In this document: positions 1 to 10,068 of the stretch, in pieces
Numbering within the stretch: position 1 is the first letter of the stretch
Layout of the letters: each line of letters begins with the position of its first letter
Origin: CAXTKD01 sp964244885
Lineage (GTDB): Bacteria; Pseudomonadota; Alphaproteobacteria; Sphingomonadales; Sphingomonadaceae
Length of the DNA stretch: 64,000 nt
Reading direction: 5' to 3'
Assembly (NCBI GenBank): GCA_964244885.1
Contig: CAXTKD010000014.1
Span: 25,778 to 89,777, forward strand
Notes under the pieces: generated by a model
What the model saw: the letters and a program-made list of their open reading frames with translations, nothing else
What the model was told of the DNA's origin: nothing
Databases searched by the model: none
Position numbers and translations under genes: made by a program

Positions 1-473
1 TGCTGGCGGGGCTGGACGCGGCGGGGATTGGGCGCGAGACCCTGACGCTGCATGTCGGGGCGGGGACCTTCCTGCCGGTCAAGGCGGACGACACCGACGA
101 CCACCGCATGCATGCCGAATGGGGCGCGATCGACGCCGCGACCGCCGGGCGGCTGAACGCCGTGCGGGCGCGGGGCGGGCGGCTGATCGCGGTCGGCACC
201 ACCAGCCTGCGGCTTCTGGAGAGCGCGGCGGACGCGGACGGGCGGATCGCGCCGTTCGCCGGCGACACCGCGATCTTCATCACGCCGGGCTACCGCTTCC
301 GCGCCATCGACGGCCTGCTGACCAATTTCCATCTGCCGCGATCGACCCTGTTCATGCTGGTGTCAGCGCTGATGGGGCTGGACAGGATGCGCGCGGCCTA
401 TCGCCACGCTGTCGATCGGGGCTATCGATTCTATTCCTATGGCGACTCCAGCCTGCTGCTGCCGAACGGATGA
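1..473 (+). CDS. queA: tRNA preQ1(34) S-adenosylmethionine ribosyltransferase-isomerase QueA (5' end missing)
   Basis: Only the C-terminal 156 residues or so are in the window; the reading frame enters at base 3 and stops at 471-473. The visible part opens with LHVGAGTFLPVK, followed by the His-rich DDTDDHRMHAEW stretch and TTSLRLLESA, then TNFHLPRSTLFMLVSA, all strongly conserved in QueA. The enzyme transfers the ribosyl part of SAM to preQ1 at wobble position 34 of tRNA to give epoxyqueuosine. It lies in the same direction as tgt 560 bases downstream, which inserts preQ1 in the preceding step, so the two form a queuosine block separated by an EF-hand gene. Confidence 0.95.
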   Translation, partial: LAGLDAAGIGRETLTLHVGAGTFLPVKADDTDDHRMHAEWGAIDAATAGRLNAVRARGGRLIAVGTTSLRLLESAADADGRIAPFAGDTAIFITPGYRFRAIDGLLTNFHLPRSTLFMLVSALMGLDRMRAAYRHAVDRGYRFYSYGDSSLLLPNG

Positions 474-480
474 TTGGAAC

Positions 481-978
481 ATGACGATGCGGACGCCGCT
501 CTTCCTTCTGACGCTGGCGCTTTCGGCGGGGGCCGCCGCCGCGTCGCGCCCCGACCCCAATCTGCTGCCGACGCCGCCGATCCTCGCCGCCTCGCCGGTC
601 GCGATGATGGTCGCGGCGATGGACGCCGACGGCGACGCGCGCGTCACCAGGGCCGAGCTGGCGCTGGCCGAGACACGGATGTTCGTTCGCGCCGACGCCG
701 ACAAGGACGGTGTGCTGACGCTGATCGAGCTCGCCGACTGGGCGCTGGTCTGGCTCGGCGACCAGAGCGCGGTGCCGGGGCGCTTCGACTTCGACCGCGA
801 TGGCGACGACAAGGTCTCGAAGGCCGAGTTCGTGGCCGAGCTTGGCCGGCGCTTCGCGGGCTTCGACGGCAACAAGGACGGCGTGCTGGAACGGTCCGAG
901 CTGCTGACCGTCACCGAGCGCCAGCGCGACCGGCGCGGGCGCAGCGTGCCGGCGGCCGAGACACCAAGGCCGCGATAA
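481..978 (+). CDS. Secreted EF-hand calcium-binding protein
   Basis: 165 residues. I chose ATG 481 over the upstream ATG at 439 because the protein then begins with a short basic start, a hydrophobic segment and an Ala-rich cleavage region (about residues 1-21), a typical signal peptide. Four EF-hand loops follow in order: DADGDARVTRAE, DADKDGVLTLIE, a DRDGDDKVSKAE-type loop and DGNKDGVLERSE. All keep the acidic positions 1, 3, 5 and 12. It is probably a periplasmic calcium sensor or buffer. It begins 7 bases after queA stops, so it is likely cotranscribed with it, but no functional link to queuosine is apparent. Confidence 0.85.
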   Translation: MTMRTPLFLLTLALSAGAAAASRPDPNLLPTPPILAASPVAMMVAAMDADGDARVTRAELALAETRMFVRADADKDGVLTLIELADWALVWLGDQSAVPGRFDFDRDGDDKVSKAEFVAELGRRFAGFDGNKDGVLERSELLTVTERQRDRRGRSVPAAETPRPR

Positions 979-1032
979 CCCAACGCGGCTTTTGTGATTC
1001 AAGTTGGACCCGCACTGCTTTAAGCCGCGCGC

Positions 1033-2145
1033 ATGACGTCTTCCCGCTTCCAGTTCGACATCCACGCCACCGACGGCGCGGCGCGCACCGGCACGATCCG
1101 CATGCACCGGGGCGACATCCGGACGCCGGCGTTCATGCCGGTCGGCACGGCGGCGACGGTGAAGGCGATGCGGCCCGCCGAGGTGCGTGCGACGGGCGCC
1201 GATATCATCCTCGGCAACACCTATCATCTGATGCTGCGCCCGACCGCCGAGCGGATCGCTGGCCTCGGGGGCTTGCACGAATTCATGCGCTGGGAGCGGC
1301 CGATCCTGACCGATTCGGGCGGCTATCAGGTGCTGTCGCTCTCCGAGCTGGCGAAGCTCAGCGAGGAGGGGGTGGCGTTCGCCTCGCACCTCGACGGGTC
1401 GCGGCACATGCTGACGCCCGAACGCTCGATGGAGGTGCAGCGGCTGCTCGGCTCGGACATCGTCATGGCGTTCGACGAGTGCACCAAGTGGCCGGCGACG
1501 CGCGACGAGGCGGCGGCGTCGATGGAGCGCTCGATGCGCTGGGCGAAGCGCTCGCGCGAGGCGTTCGATCCGGGGGGCGAGCGCAGCGCGCTGTTCGGCA
1601 TTCAGCAGGGATCGATGTTCGAGGATCTGCGGCGCGTGTCGGCGGAGAGGCTGATCGACATCGGCTTCGACGGCTATGCGATCGGCGGGCTGGCGGTGGG
1701 CGAGGGGCAGGCGGCGATGTTCGCGACTCTCGACTTCGCGGTCGGCATGCTGCCGGCGGACGCGCCGCGCTACCTGATGGGCGTCGGCAAGCCCGATGAC
1801 ATCGTCGGCGCGGTGCGGCGCGGGGTCGACATGTTCGACTGCGTGCTGCCGACGCGGAGCGGGCGGAACGGGCAGGCGTTCACCCGCGACGGGCCGCTCA
1901 ACCTGCGGAACGCCAGGTACAAGGACGATCCAACGCCGCTCGACCCCGAGGACGGCACGGGCTGGAGCCGCGCCTATTGCCACCACCTCGTCAAATCAGG
2001 CGAGATTTTAGGGGCGATGATCCTGACCGAGCATAACCTGATGTTCTACCAGCGGCTGATGGCCGAGCTGCGCGACGCGATCGGGGCGGGGACGCTGGAT
2101 GCGGTCGCGGACGCATTCCTGGAGAGCTACCTTCGCGGCCGTTGA
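1033..2145 (+). CDS. tgt: Queuine/preQ1 tRNA-guanine transglycosylase Tgt, lacking the zinc cysteines
   Basis: 370 residues, normal length. Exchanges guanine 34 for preQ1 in tRNAs with a GUN anticodon. TIM-barrel landmarks are present: GNTYHLMLRP, the general-acid Asp in LTDSGGYQV (near residue 94), GIQQGS, GGLAVGEG and the nucleophile Asp in MFDCVLPTRSGRNG (near residue 269). In the family a CxCxxC motif plus a His binds structural zinc just before SRAYxHHL. Here the segment reads PLDPEDGTGWSRAYCHHL, so the three cysteines are replaced by DGTG and a few residues are missing. The His-His and the rest of the C-terminus are intact. The identity is firm; whether it folds without zinc, or is active, is open. 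Confidence 0.93.
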   Translation: MTSSRFQFDIHATDGAARTGTIRMHRGDIRTPAFMPVGTAATVKAMRPAEVRATGADIILGNTYHLMLRPTAERIAGLGGLHEFMRWERPILTDSGGYQVLSLSELAKLSEEGVAFASHLDGSRHMLTPERSMEVQRLLGSDIVMAFDECTKWPATRDEAAASMERSMRWAKRSREAFDPGGERSALFGIQQGSMFEDLRRVSAERLIDIGFDGYAIGGLAVGEGQAAMFATLDFAVGMLPADAPRYLMGVGKPDDIVGAVRRGVDMFDCVLPTRSGRNGQAFTRDGPLNLRNARYKDDPTPLDPEDGTGWSRAYCHHLVKSGEILGAMILTEHNLMFYQRLMAELRDAIGAGTLDAVADAFLESYLRGR

Positions 2146-2155
2146 CAGCCGGAGC

Positions 2156-3193
2156 TCAGCCCGTGGCGACGACCAGCTTTTCCTCAATGTCGCGCTCGGT
2201 GCAGACGCGGTTGCGGCCGGTTTCCTTGGCGCGGTAGAGCGCCGCGTCGGCGCGCTCCAGCAGCGCCTCGACCGTGTCGGTCCAGCGCAGTTCGGCGACG
2301 CCCCAGGACAGCGTGATGCGGCCGACTTCCTGGTTCGACTGCTTCGAGCGGAGCGTGCGGCTGCCGACGAAATCGCAGAACTGCTCGGTGATGTCGGTCG
2401 CGGCTTCCAGCGCCTTGGCGGGTAGGACGATGACGAACTCCTCGCCGCCGAAGCGCGCCGGGTAGCCGAGGCCCTGGCAGAGCTTGTCGATGCACTGCGC
2501 GACGAGGCGCAGCACCTCGTCGCCCATGCGGTGGCCCCAGGTGTCGTTGAAGCGCTTGAAATGGTCGATATCGCAAAAGGCGACGCAGAGCGGCTTGCGG
2601 TCGGCGAGCGCCCGCGCCGCCTGGGTTTCGAGATAGGCCTGGAACGCCTTGCGGTTGGAGAGGCCGGTGAGCGGATCGATGCGGCATTCCGAGCGCGCCT
2701 CCTCCAGATCCTCCTGCAACGCGACGATTTCCCGGGCTGAGGTCGTGAGCTGGGCTTCGAGCGCCTCGGTCTTCTCGATCATCGCGCCAGTGGCGGCGAC
2801 GAGCTCGGAGAGGAGGGCGCGCTGGGTGTCGAGATCGGGGTTGCCCGACAGCGTCTGGTGGCCGTCGCGGAGCGCCGCGTTGTAGGTGCGGACGTCGCCG
2901 CCGGTGCGCTCGACATAGGCGGTCATCGCCTCGATCTGCGCCGCGGCGCGCTCGGCGAGCCTGGCCATGTCTTCGCCGTCGGTGCCGCCGAGATATTCGC
3001 GGCGGATGCGCTCGACGGCGCGGCGGGTGAGCGGGCTTTCGACGGCGAGCGCGCCGTTGACCGCCTCGACGAACGCCTCGTCGGCCGAGGTGACATAGCG
3101 ATACCAGAAATCGTAATTGATCGGAGTGGCCGCGATTCCGCCGGCCTCGATATGAGCCCTGATGCGGTCGATGATCTGGACTTGGCTCGTCAT
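2156..3193 (-). CDS. GGDEF-domain diguanylate cyclase
   Basis: 345 residues. The N-terminal half (about 1-165) is soluble, without membrane segments, and ends in a helical stretch likely to form a coiled coil. The C-terminal half is a GGDEF domain with DPLTGLSNRKAF, FCDIDHFKRFNDTWGHRMGD and the active-site motif GGEEF (ARFGGEEFVIVLP). This makes it a probable synthase of cyclic di-GMP from two GTP. The residues five before GGEEF do not form the usual RxxD inhibitory site, so product inhibition at the I-site is not expected. No EAL domain is attached. It is convergent with tgt, with only 10 bases between the stops. The input signal cannot be told from the sequence. Confidence 0.9.
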   Translation of the reverse strand: MTSQVQIIDRIRAHIEAGGIAATPINYDFWYRYVTSADEAFVEAVNGALAVESPLTRRAVERIRREYLGGTDGEDMARLAERAAAQIEAMTAYVERTGGDVRTYNAALRDGHQTLSGNPDLDTQRALLSELVAATGAMIEKTEALEAQLTTSAREIVALQEDLEEARSECRIDPLTGLSNRKAFQAYLETQAARALADRKPLCVAFCDIDHFKRFNDTWGHRMGDEVLRLVAQCIDKLCQGLGYPARFGGEEFVIVLPAKALEAATDITEQFCDFVGSRTLRSKQSNQEVGRITLSWGVAELRWTDTVEALLERADAALYRAKETGRNRVCTERDIEEKLVVATG

Positions 3194-3341
3194 GGTATCG
3201 GGCGGGCTCGCGGCTCAGCTAGGTTCTGTTACGCGGAACTCTCGCCGCACCATCCCAAGATCGCGCGGCGTCGACCCGCACAGTGCGGCCGGAAGGTTAA
3301 GGAAGGGCTAAGTCGGGGGCGAACCCGCGTCCCGCGACGGC

Positions 3342-4844
<1,503 letters not shown>

Positions 4845-4948
4845 GCCAAATCTTTCGCGAAAGGGCGCGCGCAGGGGCGCGCTGCCAAGGTGCGGCTTGC
4901 GCACCGCAGCGGGGAAAAGTCAAGGCGACGTGGTGAGGGGCGTGCCGT

Positions 4949-5233
4949 TTACCAGCCGAGTTCGGCATGCGAGCCCAAGCGGACGAGCTGCAGCGTCGAG
5001 GCATCGGGCTTGCGATAGATGAGCACCAGGTCCGGCCGGACATGGCAATCGCGATGGTCGTTCCAGTCGCCAGTCAGCGCGTGGTCGCGCCAGCGCGGCA
5101 GGAGGGACCGGTCGGCGGCGAGCGCGGTGACGACCTCGGACAGCGCCGTCGCCAGCGTCGCGGCATGCCGGCCTTTGGACTCGCGCTTGTAATCTTTTCG
5201 GAATTGCCCGGTTCGCTCAATCGTCCGCATCAA
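4949..5233 (-). CDS. YafQ-family mRNA interferase toxin
   Basis: 94 residues of the RelE/YafQ toxin fold: FRKDYKRESKGRH near the N-terminus, then DHALTGDW, RDCHVRPDLVLIYR and GSHAELG. The histidines and aspartate in these last three blocks are where YafQ places its catalytic residues. Toxins of this family cleave mRNA on the ribosome. The start lies inside the end of the antitoxin gene (17-base overlap), implying translational coupling. The toxin is second in the operon, as usual for DinJ-YafQ. Confidence 0.88.
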   Translation of the reverse strand: MMRTIERTGQFRKDYKRESKGRHAATLATALSEVVTALAADRSLLPRWRDHALTGDWNDHRDCHVRPDLVLIYRKPDASTLQLVRLGSHAELGW

Positions 5234-5480
5234 GGTCGGCCATCAACGCCTCGACCGTTTCGAACGCCGGAAGGCCGCCGCCACGCGCCTCCCGCATCGC
5301 TTCGATCGTCTCGGCATTGGGGTTGAGCGGCTCGAACGGCAGGCGCTTGTCGCGCGCTACCCGGGTCAAAAGCAGGCGCACCGCATCCGATACCGTAAGG
5401 CCCATCGCGGCGAGCACGATCGTCGCCTCTTCCTTCACGGCGCCGTTTATACGGGTTTGAACAAGGGCGTTAGATGGCAT
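5217..5480 (-). CDS. RelB/DinJ-family antitoxin
   Basis: 87 residues. The N-terminal part, with ALVQTRINGAVKEEATIVLAAMGLTVSDAVRLLL, matches the ribbon-helix-helix DNA-binding region of RelB/DinJ antitoxins. The acidic C-terminus (about residues 55-87, ending ALMADLDADD) would wrap the toxin. The product should neutralise the adjacent YafQ-like toxin and repress the operon by binding the palindrome 15 bases upstream of its start. Confidence 0.88.
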   Translation of the reverse strand: MPSNALVQTRINGAVKEEATIVLAAMGLTVSDAVRLLLTRVARDKRLPFEPLNPNAETIEAMREARGGGLPAFETVEALMADLDADD

Positions 5481-5494
5481 TGGAGGTCCCGATC

Positions 5495-5519
5495 ATCTGC
5501 ATTACATTGTAATGCAGAT
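5495..5519 (-). promoter_or_regulatory. 25-bp perfect palindrome, operator/promoter of the toxin-antitoxin operon
   Basis: Two 12-base arms (ATCTGCATTACA and its complement) flank one central base. On the minus strand the centre reads TACAAT, a plausible -10 element, so a bound antitoxin would block the promoter. The site ends 15 bases from the antitoxin start. An adjoining small hairpin (GATCTTGC/GCAAGATC, 5517-5538) overlaps the stop of the upstream SMP-30-like gene. Confidence 0.7.
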
Positions 5520-5536
5520 CTTGCCCCTTTGCAAGA

Positions 5537-6397
5537 TCAGGGCGTCAGCTCAACGATCGTCAGCGAGTTGGCGGCGATTTGCGGGATCAGCAGGTGGTTG
5601 CGGCGGGTGTCGAGGCCGATCGCGGCGGGGATTGGGATGTCGCTGGCGACCGGGACGGCGGGGCCGGCCGGCGGCAGGCGGTAGACGGCGTGGGCGTCCT
5701 GCGCCGCGACGAGCAGCCCGCCGTCAGGCAGCGGGACGATGCCGTCGACTCGGCCGAGCGGCAGCGAGCGCTCGCGCGAGATTCGGCCGGACTTGTCGCG
5801 GAAGACGAGGTTGACGCCGCGTCCGCCGTGGACGACCGAACCGTCGGCCATGATCGCGACTCCGTTCGGGCGTTCCGACGAATCGTCGCGCGGCGCGAAC
5901 AGCGTGACCTTGCGCCTGGGCGAGATGCGATAGACCGCCCCGGCCTTGCCCTCGCCGGCCGAGTCGGTGACGTAGATCGTGCCGTCGGGCGCGACGGTGA
6001 GGTCGTTGAGGCGGATCGCGCCGGCGATCTCGATCGAGCCCCTGGGCGCGCCGCTGGCGAGGTCGAACAGGCGGACCGCGGTGATGTCGGCGACGTAGAG
6101 CGTGCCCCGGGCGACGAACAGGCCGAGCGGGTTGATCAGGGTGACGCCGTTCCGGCCGCCCTCGATCCACTTGAGCTCCGTGACCTTGCCGTCGGGGCTG
6201 AGCAGCGAGATGAAGCCGTCGTTGCCGGCGTCGCGCGGGCCGAGGTTGGAGACGAGGATGCGGTCGCCCGCCGCATCGTAGCGCGCGCATTCCGAGCCAT
6301 CGAAGCCGACGTTCGAGATCACGGTCGGAGCGGCGCTCGCCGCGACGCTGGAGAGCGCCGCGGCGAGCCAGGCGAGAGCGGCGAGCCGCCCCCGCAC
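5537..6397 (-). CDS. SMP-30/gluconolactonase-like secreted beta-propeller protein
   Basis: 286 residues from a GTG start. Residues 1-22 form a signal peptide (hydrophobic, ending AASAA). The rest shows NHL/SMP-30-type repeats, each with an NG- or LND-containing loop: NPLGLFVARGTLYVAD, RLNDLTVAPDGTIYVTDSAGEG, RPNGVAIMADGSVV and RVDGIVPLPDGGLLVA. Such propellers include lactonases, but I cannot assign the metal ligands or a substrate. The gene starts 1 base after the stop of the TonB-dependent receptor gene, so the two are one transcription unit and may act on the same imported compound. Confidence 0.75.
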   Translation of the reverse strand: MRGRLAALAWLAAALSSVAASAAPTVISNVGFDGSECARYDAAGDRILVSNLGPRDAGNDGFISLLSPDGKVTELKWIEGGRNGVTLINPLGLFVARGTLYVADITAVRLFDLASGAPRGSIEIAGAIRLNDLTVAPDGTIYVTDSAGEGKAGAVYRISPRRKVTLFAPRDDSSERPNGVAIMADGSVVHGGRGVNLVFRDKSGRISRERSLPLGRVDGIVPLPDGGLLVAAQDAHAVYRLPPAGPAVPVASDIPIPAAIGLDTRRNHLLIPQIAANSLTIVELTP

Positions 6398-6398
6398 G

Positions 6399-9395
6399 CT
6401 AGAACTTGAAGCCGGCCGCGACGCCGTAGCGGCGCGGCTCGAGGGTAAAGATGTTGGTGAACAGGCCCGAGGACTGGTCGCCGGCGCCGAGGCCGGTGAT
6501 CGCGTTGTTCTTGGTCAGGTTCTGGACGAAGGCGCGGGCGAACCAGCGGTTGTCGAGGCCATTCAGCTGAACCTGGGCGTTCACCACGGTGTAGGCTTTG
6601 ATCCGGTCGATATTGTCGTTGAAGATCAGGCCGTAGCTCTTGCCGGTGTAGGCGACGTCGGCACGCGGGACGAGCGACATGCCGTTGGCGAAGTCGAACG
6701 TGTACTGCGCGCCGCCCGAGAGCTTGTAGTTCGGCGCCTGCGGCAGCTCGTTGCCGCGGATGTTGACCAGCACGCCCGAGGGCAGGACGCTGACGCCCGC
6801 CGCCGGATTCGCGGCGAGCGAGGTGAGCACGGCGCAGACGCTGAAGGCGCCCGTCGCGGCGACCCCGCTGCCCGCCGGGAACGCCGCCGGCGCCCGCAGG
6901 CCGGCGCCCGGCTGCAAGCCGGGGATCGCGCCGGCGTTGATCGCGGTGTTGGCTCCGGCGACGAAGGCGTTCGCCCCGGCGGCGTTGCCGGCGGTCGTCG
7001 GCACCACGGCGCAGTTGGAGGCGTTGGTAATGTCCTTGATGATCACCGCGTCCGCGCGTCCGCCCGACGGATCGCGCGGGTTGCCGAGGAACTTGTCGCT
7101 CGACACCTTGGTGTGGAGGTAGCTGGCGCTGGCGTTGATCAGCAGGCCCGAGGTCGGCCGGAACACCGCCTCCGCCTCGACTCCGTAGATGTCGGCGTCG
7201 ACGTTGTCGTTGACCGCGGTGCGGGAGACGATGCGGCTCAGCTGCAGCTGCTTGTACTGGTAGTAGAAGCCCGTGAGGTTGAGCTGCAGCGAGTTGTTCA
7301 TGAAGCTGTTCTTCGATCCGATCTCGAACGCGTTGACAGTCTCGGGGCTGAAGCTGACCGGCACCGCGAACACCGGCGACAGCGGCGGGTTGATGCCCCC
7401 GGACTTGTAGCCGCGCGAATAGGACGCATAGAGCAAATTGTCGTCGGTGATCTTGTAGTCGAGCACCGCGCGCCCGGTGCCGCGACCGAACGAGACGTTG
7501 TTGACCTGGAACGGCTGCGCGCCAGCCAGCGTCGAATCATAGTCCAGCGTGGCGTAATTGAGCGCCTGGGTGAAGTCCGTGGCGGTGATCGGGACCTGCG
7601 GCGCGACGCCGGCCGAATCGATGAACAGCGAGGTGCGCGCCCGGACGTCCTTGGCATCGTGGTTGTAGCGGGCGCCGAGAGTCAGCTTCAGCCGGTCGTT
7701 GAACTGGTAATAGACTTCGCCGAACAGGCCGTAGGACTTCAGCGCGTAGCTGTCGGTATTGTTGCGGTAGAAGGAGGTGCCGGCGAAGACGATCGGGAAG
7801 GTCGTGGCGCCCGCGGCGCGCGCGCCGAGAGTCGTCGCGCCGCCCAGGATCGCCGCCGCATAGTCGAGCCCGAAGGCGTCGACATAGTAGCTGTTCTCGC
7901 TGAGCTTGTAGTCGGTGTAGATGCCGCCCAACAGGAAGTTGAACGGGCCGTCGAACTGGCTCTCGGCGATCGCTTCTCCCGTCATGCTGCGGCTGGACTG
8001 GACCGAACGGTCGAAGTCCTGGGGAGTCGAGGAGCAGAACGACCGCCCGGCGAACACGCCGATCCCGCGCGGGTCGGGCAGCGACGTGCAATAGGGGCCC
8101 GCCGGACCGTTCGGGATCAGCGCCGCGCGGGCCGGAGCGAACACCTGGAACGGCGATCCAGCGGTCGAGCTCGCGACCTGGAAGAAGCCGAGGCCGGCGG
8201 CCATCGTCGCCGCGTTCTGCACCGACAGGTTGTAGTCCTGCGACGAGTCGACGCTCGACGACTGGTAGATGCCCGACAGCGACAGCTTCACCTGGCCGAC
8301 ATCCTGCTCGAGCCGAGCCATATATTGCTTTTCCGAGCTCTTGTAGCTCGGCTGATAGTCGGTGTTGACGACGCGGGGGTCGGCCGGGTTGACATTGCCA
8401 GCGTAGACGTCGGTTCCGTAGAGGCTGCCAAGCGCCAGCGGCGCGAACGCGGCGCCGAGCCGCGCGGTGAAGAACTCGCGCGAGGTGAAGATGCTGGCGA
8501 GCGAGGCGTTGCCGTTGACGACGCCATAGCCCTTGCCCGAGGGCAGGCAGCCGAGAATGGCGGTCGGGTCGCGGTCGCAGAGCTGCTTCTGGATGCGAAG
8601 GCGGTCGTCGTTCTCGTGGAAGTAGGACGCCATCAGGTCGATGCGGGTGGTGTCCGTCGGCTCCCAGCGCAGCGAGCCGCGAATGGCGTAGAGATCGCGG
8701 CCGTCGATCCGGCTGTTGTCGAACAGGTTCCTGGTATAGCCGTCGCGGGTGACCTTGGTCCCGGCGAAGCGGACGCCAAGCCTGTCCGTCAACGGCACGT
8801 TGATCATGCCCTTGATCCGGAACGATTCGAAATTGCCGTATTCGCCCTCGGCGGTGGTGTGGAACGCCCGGAGGTCGGGCTTCGCGGTGATGAAGTTCAG
8901 GACGCCCGAGGTGGCGTTGCGGCCGAACAGCGTGCCCTGCGGCCCGCGCAGCACCTCGATCCGCTCCATGTCGTAGAATTCGGTCTCGAACAGCCGGGTG
9001 CTGATCAGCGGCATGTCGTTGATGTGGATGGCGGTCGCGCTGTCGCAGGTGACTCCGACGCAGAGGTCGCCGATGCCGCGGATGGTGAAGCTGGACGAGG
9101 TGAAATTGGTCTTGGTGTAGGTGATGTTCGGGAGCGTCAGCTGCAGGTCGGACGAATTGTCGATCTGCTGGCGGTCGAGCGCCTCGGCGGTGAACGCCGA
9201 GATCGCGACCGGAACGTCCTGGAGCGATTCCGCCTGCCGCTGCGCGGTGACGATGATCTCCTCGATGCCGCTGTCGTCGACCGCGGGCGCGGTGGTGGCC
9301 GGAACGGTCTGCGCGCCGGCGGCGCCGGCGATCAGAAGCGAGAGCGCCGAGGCGCTGGAAATGAGCGCGAGGCGCGAGGCGCGAACGATGGTCAT
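6399..9395 (-). CDS. TonB-dependent outer-membrane receptor
   Basis: 998 residues from ATG 9395, which has a good ribosome site (GGGGAGGG) 6 bases upstream; an in-frame TTG at 9410 lies within that site and is unlikely. Signal peptide to about residue 28 (AGAAGAQ), TonB-box-like segment EEIIVTAQRQ, plug domain with GPQGTLFGRNATSGVLNFIT, then a large beta-barrel ending in F. Imports a large or scarce substrate across the outer membrane using TonB energy. The substrate is unknown; this Sphingomonas-type family often handles glycans, aromatic compounds or chelates. It is cotranscribed with the downstream SMP-30-like gene. Confidence 0.92.
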   Translation of the reverse strand: MTIVRASRLALISSASALSLLIAGAAGAQTVPATTAPAVDDSGIEEIIVTAQRQAESLQDVPVAISAFTAEALDRQQIDNSSDLQLTLPNITYTKTNFTSSSFTIRGIGDLCVGVTCDSATAIHINDMPLISTRLFETEFYDMERIEVLRGPQGTLFGRNATSGVLNFITAKPDLRAFHTTAEGEYGNFESFRIKGMINVPLTDRLGVRFAGTKVTRDGYTRNLFDNSRIDGRDLYAIRGSLRWEPTDTTRIDLMASYFHENDDRLRIQKQLCDRDPTAILGCLPSGKGYGVVNGNASLASIFTSREFFTARLGAAFAPLALGSLYGTDVYAGNVNPADPRVVNTDYQPSYKSSEKQYMARLEQDVGQVKLSLSGIYQSSSVDSSQDYNLSVQNAATMAAGLGFFQVASSTAGSPFQVFAPARAALIPNGPAGPYCTSLPDPRGIGVFAGRSFCSSTPQDFDRSVQSSRSMTGEAIAESQFDGPFNFLLGGIYTDYKLSENSYYVDAFGLDYAAAILGGATTLGARAAGATTFPIVFAGTSFYRNNTDSYALKSYGLFGEVYYQFNDRLKLTLGARYNHDAKDVRARTSLFIDSAGVAPQVPITATDFTQALNYATLDYDSTLAGAQPFQVNNVSFGRGTGRAVLDYKITDDNLLYASYSRGYKSGGINPPLSPVFAVPVSFSPETVNAFEIGSKNSFMNNSLQLNLTGFYYQYKQLQLSRIVSRTAVNDNVDADIYGVEAEAVFRPTSGLLINASASYLHTKVSSDKFLGNPRDPSGGRADAVIIKDITNASNCAVVPTTAGNAAGANAFVAGANTAINAGAIPGLQPGAGLRAPAAFPAGSGVAATGAFSVCAVLTSLAANPAAGVSVLPSGVLVNIRGNELPQAPNYKLSGGAQYTFDFANGMSLVPRADVAYTGKSYGLIFNDNIDRIKAYTVVNAQVQLNGLDNRWFARAFVQNLTKNNAITGLGAGDQSSGLFTNIFTLEPRRYGVAAGFKF

Positions 9396-9565
9396 GAAGG
9401 CCCTCCCCAAATCTTCGCCGCGTCACCCGTCCTCGAAGGCGGGCGTTCGTCGGCCAGAAGCCGGTATTTGGGCACCGTTGCGCGCGCCTGTCCAGCGACG
9501 CCGGGTGGTCCCTGCGGCTTTCGACAGGGTTCCGGGCCACAGCGCGGCAGTTTTGCAACGCTTCG

Positions 9566-9973
9566 CTACTTGCGCCGGGGCTTTCCGATCCGCGTCAGGT
9601 CCGCGATCGGGCATTCGCCGCCCGAGCGCGCGATCACCGCGTCATGGCCGGCGCACAGATAGCCGGCGCGGGCTCGGCGATAGTAGAAGCCTTCGTAATA
9701 GCCGAGCGCCGGGCAGGCCTCGGCGAAGCGCATCCGCCAGCGCGCGCCGCCCTTCAGCCGGAGCTCGATGCTGCGATCGTCGGTGACGATGGCGCCGGCG
9801 ATGGAGTCGACCGGAACGCAGGCGCGCTTCAATACGCGGCCGGGTAGCGAGGGCGCTGGCGCGGTGGCGGGGGGCTGGACCGGCACGCGGCGCACCGAGG
9901 GCGCGTCGGCGAGCGCGGCCGAACCGCCAAACAGGGCCGAGAGTGCCGTCAGAAAAACCACGCCGCGCATCAT
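9566..9973 (-). CDS. Hypothetical secreted protein
   Basis: 135 residues with a clear signal peptide (about 1-22), then a Pro-rich spacer and a small domain with four cysteines (RACVP, EACPA, YLCAG, GECPI), probably two periplasmic disulfides. No family recognised. It stands alone between the TonB receptor promoter and the divergent FAD-linked dehydrogenase gene. Confidence 0.6.
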   Translation of the reverse strand: MMRGVVFLTALSALFGGSAALADAPSVRRVPVQPPATAPAPSLPGRVLKRACVPVDSIAGAIVTDDRSIELRLKGGARWRMRFAEACPALGYYEGFYYRRARAGYLCAGHDAVIARSGGECPIADLTRIGKPRRK

Positions 9974-10068
9974 CGCTTCTCGCTCACTTCGTTGAACCCT
10001 GCGTGAACAGCCGAGGCAGCGTCAACGATGGCTTTGAGCCGGCGAGGCCCTGCGGCTATGCTTGTGGC

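Noticed and set aside
352..1986. Long minus-strand frame of 544 codons opposite the EF-hand and tgt genes
   Set aside because: Arg/Ala/His-rich without family features. It is the antisense shadow expected in very GC-rich DNA, and tgt is certain.
7113..9662. 849-codon plus-strand frame opposite the TonB receptor
   Set aside because: Low-complexity Arg/Val/Asp content and fully antisense to a well-supported receptor gene.
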